This document shows, one piece after another, positions 1 through 5,948 of a stretch of DNA of 7,530 bases (position 1 is its first letter; each line of letters starts with the position of its first letter). Source of the stretch: Promethearchaeota archaeon (lineage in GTDB: Archaea; Asgardarchaeota; Lokiarchaeia; Sigynarchaeales; SOKP01); assembly GCA_030668025.1 (NCBI GenBank), contig DAOUUT010000184.1, positions 1 to 7,530 on the forward strand. Direction: 5' to 3'. The position numbers were made by a program, and so were the translations under genes. Under the pieces are notes generated by a model. The model did not search any database and was not told where the DNA came from. It saw nothing but the letters and a program-made list of their open reading frames with translations.

Positions 1-909
1 AAAGACTTGTTTCCTCAAAATGGTGAATTTTCTGCAGAAATTTATTTAGAAAATATTGCTAGTTTGGTTGGATTGCCCTACGAAAAAGTCTCTGTACCAG
101 AGAATATGATGATCATACCTCCAAGGCTTCCGATTTTATGTCCTGGATGTGGTCATAGAGCAACTTTTTACGCAATTAAACAAGTAGAAAAGAAGATGAA
201 AACTAAGTTCGTTAATTCTTCGGATATTGGTTGCTACACTCTCGCAGTGTACAAGCCCCTTGAAGGAATAGACACTGAAGTTTGTATGGGGGGGTCTATC
301 GGATTAGCAAACGGAATTGCTAAAATACAATCGGAGAAAAATCCCGTGTTAGCAATATTAGGCGATTCCACATTCTTCCATTCTGGTATACCCGCTTTAA
401 TAAACGCTGTATATAACAAAAATAACATTTTAGTCGTTATTTTAGATAATAGGTCGACTAGTATGACGGGATTTCAAGACAATCCAGGTACAGGTATTAC
501 GATCACAAAAGAACAGGGAATTCGCGTAATAATAGAAGATCTCGTAAAGGGATGTGGCGTATCTCCGGATAAGATTTGGGTAGAAGATTCCAACAATCTA
601 AATAAAACTATAGAAAAACTAGAAATAGCTGTTAAGGCTGAGGGTGTTCGAGTTTTTGTCTCTAGACACTTATGTTCTTTAATAGAAGCTAATCAACTTC
701 GAATACAACATATAAAACCACCTATAGTAAAAGTAGATCAGGACAAATGCACTGGGTGTTTTATATGTGTTAATAAATTTGGATGTTCTGCGCTAAATTT
801 TGAAAATAGTGAAAAAAAAGTAATAATCGATCAAGCTACTTGTAGGGGGTGCAAAGTTTGTATCGAAGTTTGCCCTCAAAATGCAATTTATGAGGAGATT
901 GAATCTTAA
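1..909 (+). CDS. iorA: Indolepyruvate:ferredoxin oxidoreductase alpha subunit, C-terminal half (5' end cut by window)
   Basis: Catalytic TPP-binding subunit of the enzyme that oxidatively decarboxylates aryl-pyruvates (from Trp, Phe, Tyr) to aryl-acetyl-CoA, reducing ferredoxin in the cytoplasm. Numbering the first visible codon as 1, the TPP domain shows CPGC at 47-50, GDSTFFHSG at 121-129 and LDNRSTSMTG at 148-157, all characteristic of the family. A ferredoxin-like tail follows with two [4Fe-4S] motifs: C250/C253/C256/C262 (family-typical FGCPA reads FGCSA here) and C281/C284/C287/C291 followed by Pro. The frame is open from base 1, so the TTG at 7 is not a real start; family members are about 600 residues, so roughly the N-terminal half lies upstream. 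The next gene is acdA. The usual partner iorB is not downstream and would have to lie elsewhere. Family assignment is firm; exact substrate preference is inferred. Confidence 0.94.
   Translation, partial: KDLFPQNGEFSAEIYLENIASLVGLPYEKVSVPENMMIIPPRLPILCPGCGHRATFYAIKQVEKKMKTKFVNSSDIGCYTLAVYKPLEGIDTEVCMGGSIGLANGIAKIQSEKNPVLAILGDSTFFHSGIPALINAVYNKNNILVVILDNRSTSMTGFQDNPGTGITITKEQGIRVIIEDLVKGCGVSPDKIWVEDSNNLNKTIEKLEIAVKAEGVRVFVSRHLCSLIEANQLRIQHIKPPIVKVDQDKCTGCFICVNKFGCSALNFENSEKKVIIDQATCRGCKVCIEVCPQNAIYEEIES
892..899 (+). promoter_or_regulatory. Ribosome binding site for acdA inside the end of iorA
   Basis: GAGGAGAT within the last codons of iorA matches the complement of the archaeal 16S rRNA 3' end. 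The core GGAG at 894-897 lies 12 nt before the acdA ATG, slightly far but usable. It supports the ATG at 910 and translational coupling with iorA. Confidence 0.6.
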
Positions 910-2274
910 ATGCATAGTTTTTTTTTTCCTAAAAGTATAGCCGTAATAGGTGCAACTGCAAATCCAAGAAAGTTCGGAAACGCAGTAACGATTAATATTC
1001 TAAAGAATAAAAATTTAGAAAGCGAATTATTTCTTGTAACTCAAAAAAGCAACGAAATTTTAGGATTAAAATGTTATAAAAGTATATTAGATGTCCCAAA
1101 AGATGTGGATCTCGCGATAATTTTAGTTCCTGCAAAAGTAGTTGATGGCGTAATAGATCAATGCATAGAAAAACAAGTAAAATGTATAATAATAGTTACA
1201 GCTGGTTTTGGGGAAATTAATCAAGAAGGTAAAAAAGCCGAAAAAAGAATCGCAGAAAAATGCACAAAAGTGGGTATTCGAGTTATGGGACCTAATTGTG
1301 TAGGAATACAAAACATAGATATAGGGCTTAACGCTTCGTTTATTCAAGCAGCACCCTCAGGAATTATTAGTATAATTAGCCAATCTGGTTCGTTCGGATG
1401 TGCTAGTTTTTATGCGATGGAAAGAGAAAATCTCGGATGTTCAAAATTTGCTAATATTGGAAATAACGTTGACATTTCTTTTGTTGAAGTTCTTGAATTT
1501 TTTAGGGAAGATCCTAACAGTCGAATCATTTGTATTTACATGGAAACGATTGAAGATGGAAGAAATTTTTTAAAATCTTTAAAATCTATTGTTCCTAATA
1601 AACCAATTATTATCTTAAAAGGAGGAAGAACTTCATCTGGAATGAAAGCGGCAAGTAGCCACACAGGTTCGATAGCAACAAATTATCGAATGTTGAAAAC
1701 ATCCATTAAACAAGCTGGAGCAACATTATGCGAAAATGCTTCCGATTTTATTACCGCTTTAAAAACATTCTCTTTTTTACCAATTCCTAAAGGTGAAAAG
1801 ATAGGAGTGCTAACTAATAGTGGAGGAAGCTCTGTTTTATTCAGTGATAAAGCGGAAGAATTTAATTTAAAACTAGTAGAATTTTCTGATATACTTAAAG
1901 AAAAAGTATCGCCCCACTTGATATCTTTAGTTAAGATAGAAAACCCACTTGATATGATAGGAGTTGCTGGTGAGGAACAGTATTACGAAATAACCAAAGC
2001 CATGCTAGAAGATTCAGAAATAGATATTGTTGTTCCGTGTTTGGTAGTTCCCCCTTTCTTAGAAATGAAATCTGACGAGCATTATCGGGGAATAATAAAA
2101 GCTTGGAACGAAACTGGGAGATTAAAACCCATTATACCTTTAATTTTCTTTGGAGAAGATTTTAAAGATCTAAAGAATTTTGCGAAAGAAGAAAAAGCTC
2201 CAATTTTTTATACTCCTCGTGAAGCGGCATATGCTATAAAAATTTTAGTAGAACGATTGAAACTTAAAATTTAA
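910..2274 (+). CDS. acdA: ADP-forming acyl-CoA (acetyl/aryl-acetyl-CoA) synthetase, alpha subunit
   Basis: Alpha subunit of the archaeal-type ACD, which converts an acyl-CoA plus ADP and phosphate to the free acid, CoA and ATP. At 454 residues it has the usual length of a stand-alone alpha subunit. It begins with a CoA-binding Rossmann domain (SIAVIGATANP at 9-19, then LVPAKVVD at 72-79 and GPNCVG at 127-132). A succinyl-CoA-ligase-like domain follows, with SQSGSFG at 157-163 and SSHTG at 249-253. His251 matches the histidine that is phosphorylated in characterised ACD enzymes. A further flavodoxin-like ligase segment runs from about 297 (GVLTNSGGSS) to the C-terminus. The ATG starts on the base after the iorA stop, so the two are surely co-transcribed, and the product of IOR is the natural substrate. 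The ATP-grasp beta subunit is not in the window. The start region carries a T10 run (918-927) encoding Phe-Phe-Phe. Confidence 0.91.
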   Translation: MHSFFFPKSIAVIGATANPRKFGNAVTINILKNKNLESELFLVTQKSNEILGLKCYKSILDVPKDVDLAIILVPAKVVDGVIDQCIEKQVKCIIIVTAGFGEINQEGKKAEKRIAEKCTKVGIRVMGPNCVGIQNIDIGLNASFIQAAPSGIISIISQSGSFGCASFYAMERENLGCSKFANIGNNVDISFVEVLEFFREDPNSRIICIYMETIEDGRNFLKSLKSIVPNKPIIILKGGRTSSGMKAASSHTGSIATNYRMLKTSIKQAGATLCENASDFITALKTFSFLPIPKGEKIGVLTNSGGSSVLFSDKAEEFNLKLVEFSDILKEKVSPHLISLVKIENPLDMIGVAGEEQYYEITKAMLEDSEIDIVVPCLVVPPFLEMKSDEHYRGIIKAWNETGRLKPIIPLIFFGEDFKDLKNFAKEEKAPIFYTPREAAYAIKILVERLKLKI

Positions 2275-2286
2275 AGTGGAATTCTT

Positions 2287-2305
2287 AAAAAAAGTAATTT
2301 TTTTT
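2287..2305. terminator. Symmetric A7-GTAA-T8 element, probable bidirectional terminator
   Basis: Between the convergent stops of acdA (2274) and the ACT gene (2311) lie A7 (2287-2293), GTAA and T8 (2298-2305). Read on the plus strand this ends in a U8 tract, and on the minus strand in a U7 tract. Archaeal RNA polymerase terminates at U-rich tracts, so one short element could serve both genes. The A and T runs could also pair as a weak hairpin. Function is inferred from position and composition. Confidence 0.6.
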
Positions 2306-2310
2306 ATAGC

Positions 2311-2736
2311 CTATTGTTCAAATTCTTCTACTACATCAAAGCCATTCTTTTTTAACACTTCAGACCCATTTTCGTTATCGTCTAATCTTAATACTGTCAC
2401 AGCTCTAGGTTCTGACGATTTTTCAGCAAATGTATATAAATATTCAATGTTAACTTTGTTATCTCCAAGCGTTTTAGCAATGTTATACAATTGAGAAATG
2501 TTATCCGTGAGCCTTACTGCTATAACTTCTGTAACCGAATGCATATAATCGTTATCTTCTAATAATTCAACGCATTTCTCAAATGGTTTAACTAAGAGCA
2601 ATAATAATCCATAATCTTCTGTTTTGGCAACAGTTATAGATCTGATATATATTTTGTTTTTCATAAGGAATTCGAAGAAATTTGCTAGTTGTCCTGGTTC
2701 GTCAGGGAGAAACACAGAGATTTGTTTGAGGCTCAT
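2311..2736 (-). CDS. Tandem ACT-domain protein (COG4747-like), probable amino-acid-binding regulator
   Basis: A 141-residue protein made of two ACT domains and nothing else. ACT1 spans about 5-66 and carries the ligand-loop signature DEPGQL at 12-17. ACT2 spans about 70-138, where the equivalent loop reads TDNISQL and has lost the Pro-Gly. ACT domains bind small ligands, typically amino acids, and pair into dimers. From general knowledge, stand-alone tandem ACT proteins of this kind in archaea and anaerobic bacteria often sit beside arylacetate-CoA ligase or IOR genes, which fits its convergent position 37 bp from acdA. A role in sensing aromatic amino acids or their acids is inference; no enzyme or DNA-binding domain is visible. 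No ribosome binding site precedes the ATG, and a TATA-like box lies about 27 nt upstream, suggesting a leaderless message. Confidence 0.87.
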   Translation of the reverse strand: MSLKQISVFLPDEPGQLANFFEFLMKNKIYIRSITVAKTEDYGLLLLLVKPFEKCVELLEDNDYMHSVTEVIAVRLTDNISQLYNIAKTLGDNKVNIEYLYTFAEKSSEPRAVTVLRLDDNENGSEVLKKNGFDVVEEFEQ

Positions 2737-2756
2737 TTTTTAATCAAATACCATTA

Positions 2757-2767
2757 ATTTTTATTTG
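2757..2767 (-). promoter_or_regulatory. Putative TATA box of the ACT-domain gene
   Basis: On the minus strand the sequence reads CAAATAAAAAT, centred about 27 nt from the ATG at 2736. This is the spacing expected of an archaeal TATA box on a leaderless transcript, and no Shine-Dalgarno sequence is present. The surroundings are AT-rich, so a chance match is possible. Confidence 0.4.
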
Positions 2768-2820
2768 AAATATTATCTTAAAATGATAATTGTACTTAAT
2801 TAAATTACGTTTAAAAATGA

Positions 2821-2843
2821 TACTGAAATAGTTTAATTCAGTA
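2821..2843. repeat. Inverted repeat TACTGAA-9 nt-TTCAGTA, operator candidate
   Basis: Perfect 7-bp arms at 2821-2827 and 2837-2843 enclose 9 nt, with arm centres 16 bp apart. It lies in the 177-bp gap between the divergent ACT gene and methyltransferase gene, 71 bp before the methyltransferase ATG and about 85 bp before the ACT start. Each arm contains two G/C pairs, which makes it stand out from the W-only background. A dimeric regulator site is a guess from symmetry and location. Confidence 0.4.
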
Positions 2844-2861
2844 ATAAATATTATTTATTTA
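2843..2861 (+). promoter_or_regulatory. Putative TATA region of the methyltransferase gene
   Basis: AATATTATTT at 2847-2856 differs at one base from the AATATTATAT boxes found before three genes further downstream. It sits inside a small dyad (AATAAAT at 2843-2849, ATTTATT at 2853-2859). Its start is 67 nt before the ATG at 2914, which would give a leader of roughly 35 nt. A second candidate, TTTAAA at 2892-2897, is too close to the ATG for a leaderless start unless the spacing is unusual. Confidence 0.4.
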
Positions 2862-2913
2862 TCCCAATATTTGGTTAGTAGCTTAAGAAGATTTAAAGAA
2901 TTGATAGATATTA

Positions 2914-3666
2914 ATGACTATAAAAGAGTTTTACGACCATCATAATAATTTTTCAGCTAGAAATCTTTCTGAATACGATATTTCTCCCGGAATTAGATGT
3001 AAATTCGATTTATTAAAAAAAATAATTGGTAATAGTAGGACCTTTAAAAATGCGATAGATTTAGGTTGTTCAGGAAACTCTCTTCTTTACATCTTAGAAA
3101 ACATACAAAATAAATCGTATTACGATATATCCGCTATACCCTTAAAGCAATATTCTAATCAGAACCCTTTATGTGGAGATATTGAAAAATTACCCTATAA
3201 AAACAATACTTTTGACCTGGTACTTGCTTTAGATGTGCTAGAGCATGTAAAAAATGATGATTTAGCTATCTCTGAAATAAAGAGAATATTAACACACGGA
3301 GGATTTGCTGTAATTACAGTTCCACACAAGATGAAATACTATTCAAAACAAGATAAGATAATAGGCCATTATCGTAGATATGAAATTGAGCAAATTTTAG
3401 GATTATTCCGACGTTATAATTTCAAATATTTAAAACGATTTGGAGTTTATGGGATATTAATGAAATTGTCCTTACTACAATCGATTAATCCGAAAAAAAC
3501 AGAAAAAAATTTAATAAATTTACGCAATAAGTATCGCTCAAATTTAATTTTCAGAAAAACTTGGAACCTTTTTGTCAAATTTAGTTCAAAACTTATGAAA
3601 ATAGATGCGAAATATTATTCTCCGAAACGAATGATGAATATGGCATTTATATTTCTAAAATTATAA
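2914..3666 (+). CDS. Class I SAM-dependent methyltransferase, cytoplasmic, substrate unknown
   Basis: A 250-residue protein with the core of the Methyltransf_11/UbiE-like fold. Motif I reads AIDLGCSGNS at 47-56, where the second glycine of the usual GxGxG loop is replaced by Asn. The acidic end of strand 2 is near D71. GDIEKLPY at 88-95 and FDLVLALDVLEHV at 100-112 give the adenine-pocket and motif IV region, and GGFAVITVP at 129-137 is the next strand. GHYRRYE at 151-157 is a signature often seen in methyltransferases of surface-polysaccharide and lipid clusters. The C-terminal 70 residues are basic and variable, the part expected to select the substrate. No glycosyltransferases are nearby, so context does not reveal the acceptor. 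The ATG at 2914 has no clear ribosome binding site, but the start fits the fold's usual N-terminal length. The gene converges on the zinc-ribbon gene with 2 bp between stops. Confidence 0.88.
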   Translation: MTIKEFYDHHNNFSARNLSEYDISPGIRCKFDLLKKIIGNSRTFKNAIDLGCSGNSLLYILENIQNKSYYDISAIPLKQYSNQNPLCGDIEKLPYKNNTFDLVLALDVLEHVKNDDLAISEIKRILTHGGFAVITVPHKMKYYSKQDKIIGHYRRYEIEQILGLFRRYNFKYLKRFGVYGILMKLSLLQSINPKKTEKNLINLRNKYRSNLIFRKTWNLFVKFSSKLMKIDAKYYSPKRMMNMAFIFLKL

Positions 3667-3668
3667 TC

Positions 3669-4064
3669 TTATTCGTTTTCAAAGTATTCTTTTTTCATTT
3701 TTTCAAATAACTTTTTATATTGCTCTATGTACTTCTCGTCTTTAGTGTCCTCTATTTTCTTAAGAAGTTCTACTGAATTATTTAATACAGTTGAAGTTTT
3801 TTTAATTTTATCAAAAAATATTTGTTTTATTTGTTGAGATTTAGCAACTCTTAGAGAACTTTTATAACCCTTAATCGAGTTTTCTAAATTTTTTTGTGAT
3901 TCGATTACTGAATCTGCTAACTGCTTTTTTCTCTGTTCTAACTTAATGCAGTTATCACATATTAATTCCCCCGATTTTTTTTGCCCTTTTTTAATCATAA
4001 AAGGATTTCCACATCTAGAGCATTCAACGAGCGCAACAATTAATTTATCGTTAGGTTCGGGCAT
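3669..4064 (-). CDS. Small zinc-ribbon/coiled-coil protein of unknown function
   Basis: Not recognised as a named family. The 131-residue product starts with a zinc ribbon: C15-x2-C18, seventeen residues, C36-x2-C39, which would hold one zinc ion. Residues 40-127 are highly charged and almost free of helix breakers, rich in Lys, Glu, Gln and Ser, and look like one long helix or a coiled coil. There is no signal peptide or membrane segment, so it is presumably cytoplasmic. The N-terminal ribbon with helical tail resembles small archaeal proteins that bind nucleic acid or act as protein adaptors, but that is only an analogy. The composition, intact frame and cysteine spacing support a real gene. 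The ATG has no ribosome binding site and follows a run of T (minus strand), suggesting a leaderless start. It is divergent from the exporter gene. Confidence 0.75.
   Translation of the reverse strand: MPEPNDKLIVALVECSRCGNPFMIKKGQKKSGELICDNCIKLEQRKKQLADSVIESQKNLENSIKGYKSSLRVAKSQQIKQIFFDKIKKTSTVLNNSVELLKKIEDTKDEKYIEQYKKLFEKMKKEYFENE
3690..3716 (+). terminator. T-tracts probably ending methyltransferase transcription
   Basis: T6 (3690-3695), T6 (3698-3703) and T5 (3712-3716) lie 24-50 nt past the methyltransferase stop, inside the antisense of the convergent zinc-ribbon gene. Serial U-tracts are the usual archaeal terminator. The zinc-ribbon codons here are Lys/Glu-rich, so the T-richness may be partly a coding by-product. 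Confidence 0.35.
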
Positions 4065-4071
4065 AGAAAAA

Positions 4072-4117
4072 AACTTAATTAAATTTTAAATTTTTTTAAA
4101 TTTTAAATTATTAAGTT
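4072..4117. repeat. 40-bp pure A/T block with nested direct and inverted repeats
   Basis: Bases 4075-4114 contain no G or C. The block is framed by 8-bp inverted arms AACTTAAT (4072-4079) and ATTAAGTT (4110-4117). Inside, AAATTTTAAATT occurs twice (4081-4092 and 4098-4109), 17 bp apart. It lies between the divergent zinc-ribbon and exporter genes and must include the zinc-ribbon promoter: the window about 26 nt upstream of its ATG falls at 4088-4092. Easy melting, a TBP/TFB platform or a chromatin-protein site are all possible. Confidence 0.5.
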
Positions 4118-4151
4118 AATAACTTTTTTAGAATTTAATTCTTAATTTTTT

Positions 4152-4166
4152 TGAGAGTCAATCTCA
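4152..4166. repeat. Short dyad TGAGA-5 nt-TCTCA upstream of the exporter promoter
   Basis: Arms at 4152-4156 and 4162-4166 are perfect but only 5 bp long, directly upstream of the putative TATA box of the TauE gene. The G/C content is high for this intergenic region. It could be a regulator site; at this length chance is a serious alternative. Confidence 0.25.
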
Positions 4167-4173
4167 TTATCAA

Positions 4174-4190
4174 GAAAAGTTTATGATAAA
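4174..4190 (+). promoter_or_regulatory. Putative BRE/TATA of the TauE/SafE gene
   Basis: A purine run GAAAAG (4174-4179) followed by TTTATGATAAA (4180-4190) resembles a BRE plus TATA box. The TATA part is centred about 25 nt from the ATG at 4209, the geometry of a leaderless archaeal transcript. There is no ribosome binding site before this ATG. Confidence 0.5.
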
Positions 4191-4208
4191 TTTACTATTT
4201 TATTACTT

Positions 4209-5009
4209 ATGGAATTATCTTTCTATCTTGTCTCTTTATTAATTTTACTTGGTCTATTATCCGGTATGGTTTCTGCAATTGCTGGAATTGGAGGCGGGGT
4301 CTTCTTCGTAGCTATCATGACTCTCCTCTTTTTTATACCTATTAATATAGCAATAGATACGAGTACTTTCGTGATACTTTTTTCTTCTTTAGCAGGATTT
4401 ATAACTTATTTACGACAGAAAAGAACAAGTGTTAAACTTTCATTGTTTTTTAGTGCTTTTTCAATAATAGGAAGTATTTTAGCCACTATTCTATTTTTAT
4501 TTATTAGTATAGATAATTCTATGTTAAAATTTCTATTTGCGGTAACTATGCTAATTGCAGGATTCAATATGATTTATAAAGCCACTAAAGTAACAAATGG
4601 AGCAGATAAACAAGAAGTTAATCATATTGAGTTCTCCTTAAAAAATGATGAACATAAAATCAGTTTTAAGAAATCTATTCCGCTTTTCATTTTAGCGGGA
4701 TTTACAGCAAATTTGTTAGGAATAGGTGGCGGAATCATCAACACTCCTTCGCTTAACATCGTTCTAAGTTTTCCTATTCACAATTCTACAGCTATCTCAA
4801 CGTCTATAATATTTTTTACTGCCATTTACAACACAATTATAAAAAGTTTAATTGGTCAGATTGATTACTTAATTGGGGTTTTAATTGCTATTGGTTCTAT
4901 TTTAGGATCGATAATAGGTGCTAAGATTTCCAAGAAAATGCCAAAAGTTTTTTTACAATTCTTTGTGGCAATTGTATTGATAATCCTAGCTCTTAGAATG
5001 TTCTTTTAA
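4209..5009 (+). CDS. TauE/SafE-family membrane transporter (anion exporter)
   Basis: A 266-residue polytopic membrane protein of the sulfite exporter TauE/SafE family, whose members move sulfite, sulfoacetate or other organic anions across the cytoplasmic membrane. The family's internal duplication is plain: GIGGG at 26-30 and again GIGGG at 171-175, the latter followed by INTPS. Hydrophobic segments, judged by eye, lie at about 5-25, 30-48, 52-68, 77-100, 106-124, 155-178, 192-212, 218-238 and 247-265, consistent with about eight membrane spans (the duplicated GIGGG parts may be re-entrant or broken helices). A charged loop at about 125-155 joins the two halves. It is monocistronic by layout: divergent from the zinc-ribbon gene and 92 bp ahead of a crotonase gene with its own promoter and ribosome binding site. 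The substrate cannot be read from sequence; arylacetate or sulfite export are only guesses. Confidence 0.9.
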   Translation: MELSFYLVSLLILLGLLSGMVSAIAGIGGGVFFVAIMTLLFFIPINIAIDTSTFVILFSSLAGFITYLRQKRTSVKLSLFFSAFSIIGSILATILFLFISIDNSMLKFLFAVTMLIAGFNMIYKATKVTNGADKQEVNHIEFSLKNDEHKISFKKSIPLFILAGFTANLLGIGGGIINTPSLNIVLSFPIHNSTAISTSIIFFTAIYNTIIKSLIGQIDYLIGVLIAIGSILGSIIGAKISKKMPKVFLQFFVAIVLIILALRMFF

Positions 5010-5044
5010 TAGTTAATATGAAAAAAATATAATGGAAAACGGAT

Positions 5045-5054
5045 AATATTATAT
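5045..5054 (+). promoter_or_regulatory. TATA-like promoter box AATATTATAT of the crotonase gene
   Basis: The decamer lies 57 nt before the ATG at 5102 and is identical to those at 5949 and 6839. Assuming a start about 25 nt downstream, the leader would be roughly 25 nt, enough to hold the ribosome binding site at 5091. It implies independent transcription from the upstream exporter gene. Confidence 0.55.
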
Positions 5055-5090
5055 GTAAATGAATTATGATTTAAGAAAAATAAAATAAAT

Positions 5091-5094
5091 GGAG
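5091..5094 (+). promoter_or_regulatory. Ribosome binding site of the crotonase gene
   Basis: GGAG, within GGAGAT, sits 7 nt before the ATG at 5102 and complements the 16S rRNA 3' end. It fixes the start codon. Confidence 0.75.
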
Positions 5095-5101
5095 ATAAAA
5101 T

Positions 5102-5893
5102 ATGAACGAAAAAATTGAATTGGTAATTAAGGATAATATTGCGATTATAAAACTAACAGATCCAGAGAATTTTAACCCTTTAAATAAAAGTACTGGGAAG
5201 AAACTATTAGAAACTATAGAATCTATTCGAAATAATAGTACTATAAGATGCCTAATAATAACTGGCTCCGGAAAGGCTTTTTCAGCGGGCGGAGACATAA
5301 AACAGTTTAAGACGAGTATTGAAAATGGCACATCAGGTCAGGTTATGGATGATTTAACGAAAGACCTTTATAAAATTGCCTTAACTTTGCGTCTTTATCC
5401 AAAACCAGTTATTGCGTCTGTAAATGGCTGGGCTGTAGGTGCTGGAATGAACCTCGCTCTCTCGTGTGATTTTATAATTGCTTCAGAAAAAGCGAGATTT
5501 AGGCAATCTTTTTCCAAACTTGCTCTAATTCCGGGATTCGCAGGAACTATTTTGTTAAGCCGTCAGCTCACTTGGCAACAAGCAACACAAATGGCGTTTT
5601 TCGGAGATACTTATTCTGCTGAAGAGATGAAAAAACTTGGTTTTGTCAACGAAATCGTACCTCCTGAAGATTTAGAGGAGATTTCTTTACAATGGGCTGA
5701 ACGACTCGCCAAGGGACCAACACTAACATATGCAAGGACCAAAAAATTATTCTTTGAAGCCCTCAGTACTCCGTTAGAAGAACATCTTGAAATTGAACGC
5801 CAAATGCAAGTAAAATCAGCTGAATCTGAAGATTATAAAATAGGAGTATTTGCTCTAAATGAAAAAAAGGAACCCAATTTTATTGGAAATTAA
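5102..5893 (+). CDS. Crotonase-superfamily protein, PaaG-like (enoyl-CoA hydratase/isomerase family) with atypical active site
   Basis: A 263-residue cytoplasmic crotonase, full length. The acyl-CoA fold signatures are present: GSGKAFSAGGDIKQF at 55-69 (first oxyanion-hole strand) and PVIASVNGWAVGAGMNLALSCD at 102-123, split by the second oxyanion-hole position near A114/G115. The 133-149 segment (FRQSFSKLALIPGFAGT) and the C-terminal PNFIGN closely resemble PaaG, the ring-epoxyphenylacetyl-CoA isomerase/delta-isomerase group. Against rat enoyl-CoA hydratase, the two catalytic glutamates (E144, E164) correspond to N117 and F137 here. The Asp that PaaG uses in LIPD is Gly145. Simple hydration or PaaG-type isomerisation is therefore doubtful, while CoA-thioester binding looks intact. 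The start at 5102 is fixed by GGAG. Neighbours do not form an operon with it; an acyl-CoA step related to the IOR/ACD pathway upstream is possible but unproven. Confidence 0.92.
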   Translation: MNEKIELVIKDNIAIIKLTDPENFNPLNKSTGKKLLETIESIRNNSTIRCLIITGSGKAFSAGGDIKQFKTSIENGTSGQVMDDLTKDLYKIALTLRLYPKPVIASVNGWAVGAGMNLALSCDFIIASEKARFRQSFSKLALIPGFAGTILLSRQLTWQQATQMAFFGDTYSAEEMKKLGFVNEIVPPEDLEEISLQWAERLAKGPTLTYARTKKLFFEALSTPLEEHLEIERQMQVKSAESEDYKIGVFALNEKKEPNFIGN

Positions 5894-5948
5894 CAATGGT
5901 TCATTAATTCGCCTAAAATAATTTCTATAAATCTTAAATCCTTTTTAG

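Noticed and set aside
288..294. G7 run in iorA, odd for low-GC DNA.
   Set aside because: It encodes the conserved Met-Gly-Gly of the TPP domain (ATG GGG GGG TCT) and needs no other explanation.
234..428. A 64-residue minus-strand open frame inside iorA.
   Set aside because: It lies opposite the conserved TPP-binding domain and is a shadow.
918..927. T10 run in codons 3-6 of acdA as a possible phase-variable switch.
   Set aside because: Homopolymer runs are common in DNA this AT-rich, and archaeal central metabolic genes are not known for this kind of switching. It could also be a sequencing-error hotspot, but the frame is intact.
1123..1347. A 74-residue minus-strand open frame inside acdA.
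   Set aside because: It is antisense to a well-supported gene, with a composition dominated by Tyr, Phe and Asn as expected of a reversed AT-rich coding strand.
2276..2494. A 72-residue plus-strand open frame just after acdA.
   Set aside because: It is the antisense of the ACT-domain gene; the Ser-rich product matches no domain, and the ACT reading is far stronger.
2737..2913. Longest intergenic gap examined for a tRNA or small RNA gene.
   Set aside because: No cloverleaf, box C/D or GC-rich stem is visible; only the inverted repeats and TATA-like boxes listed can be supported.
5071..5331. An 86-residue minus-strand open frame.
   Set aside because: It covers the promoter and first part of the crotonase gene in antisense and has no support of its own.
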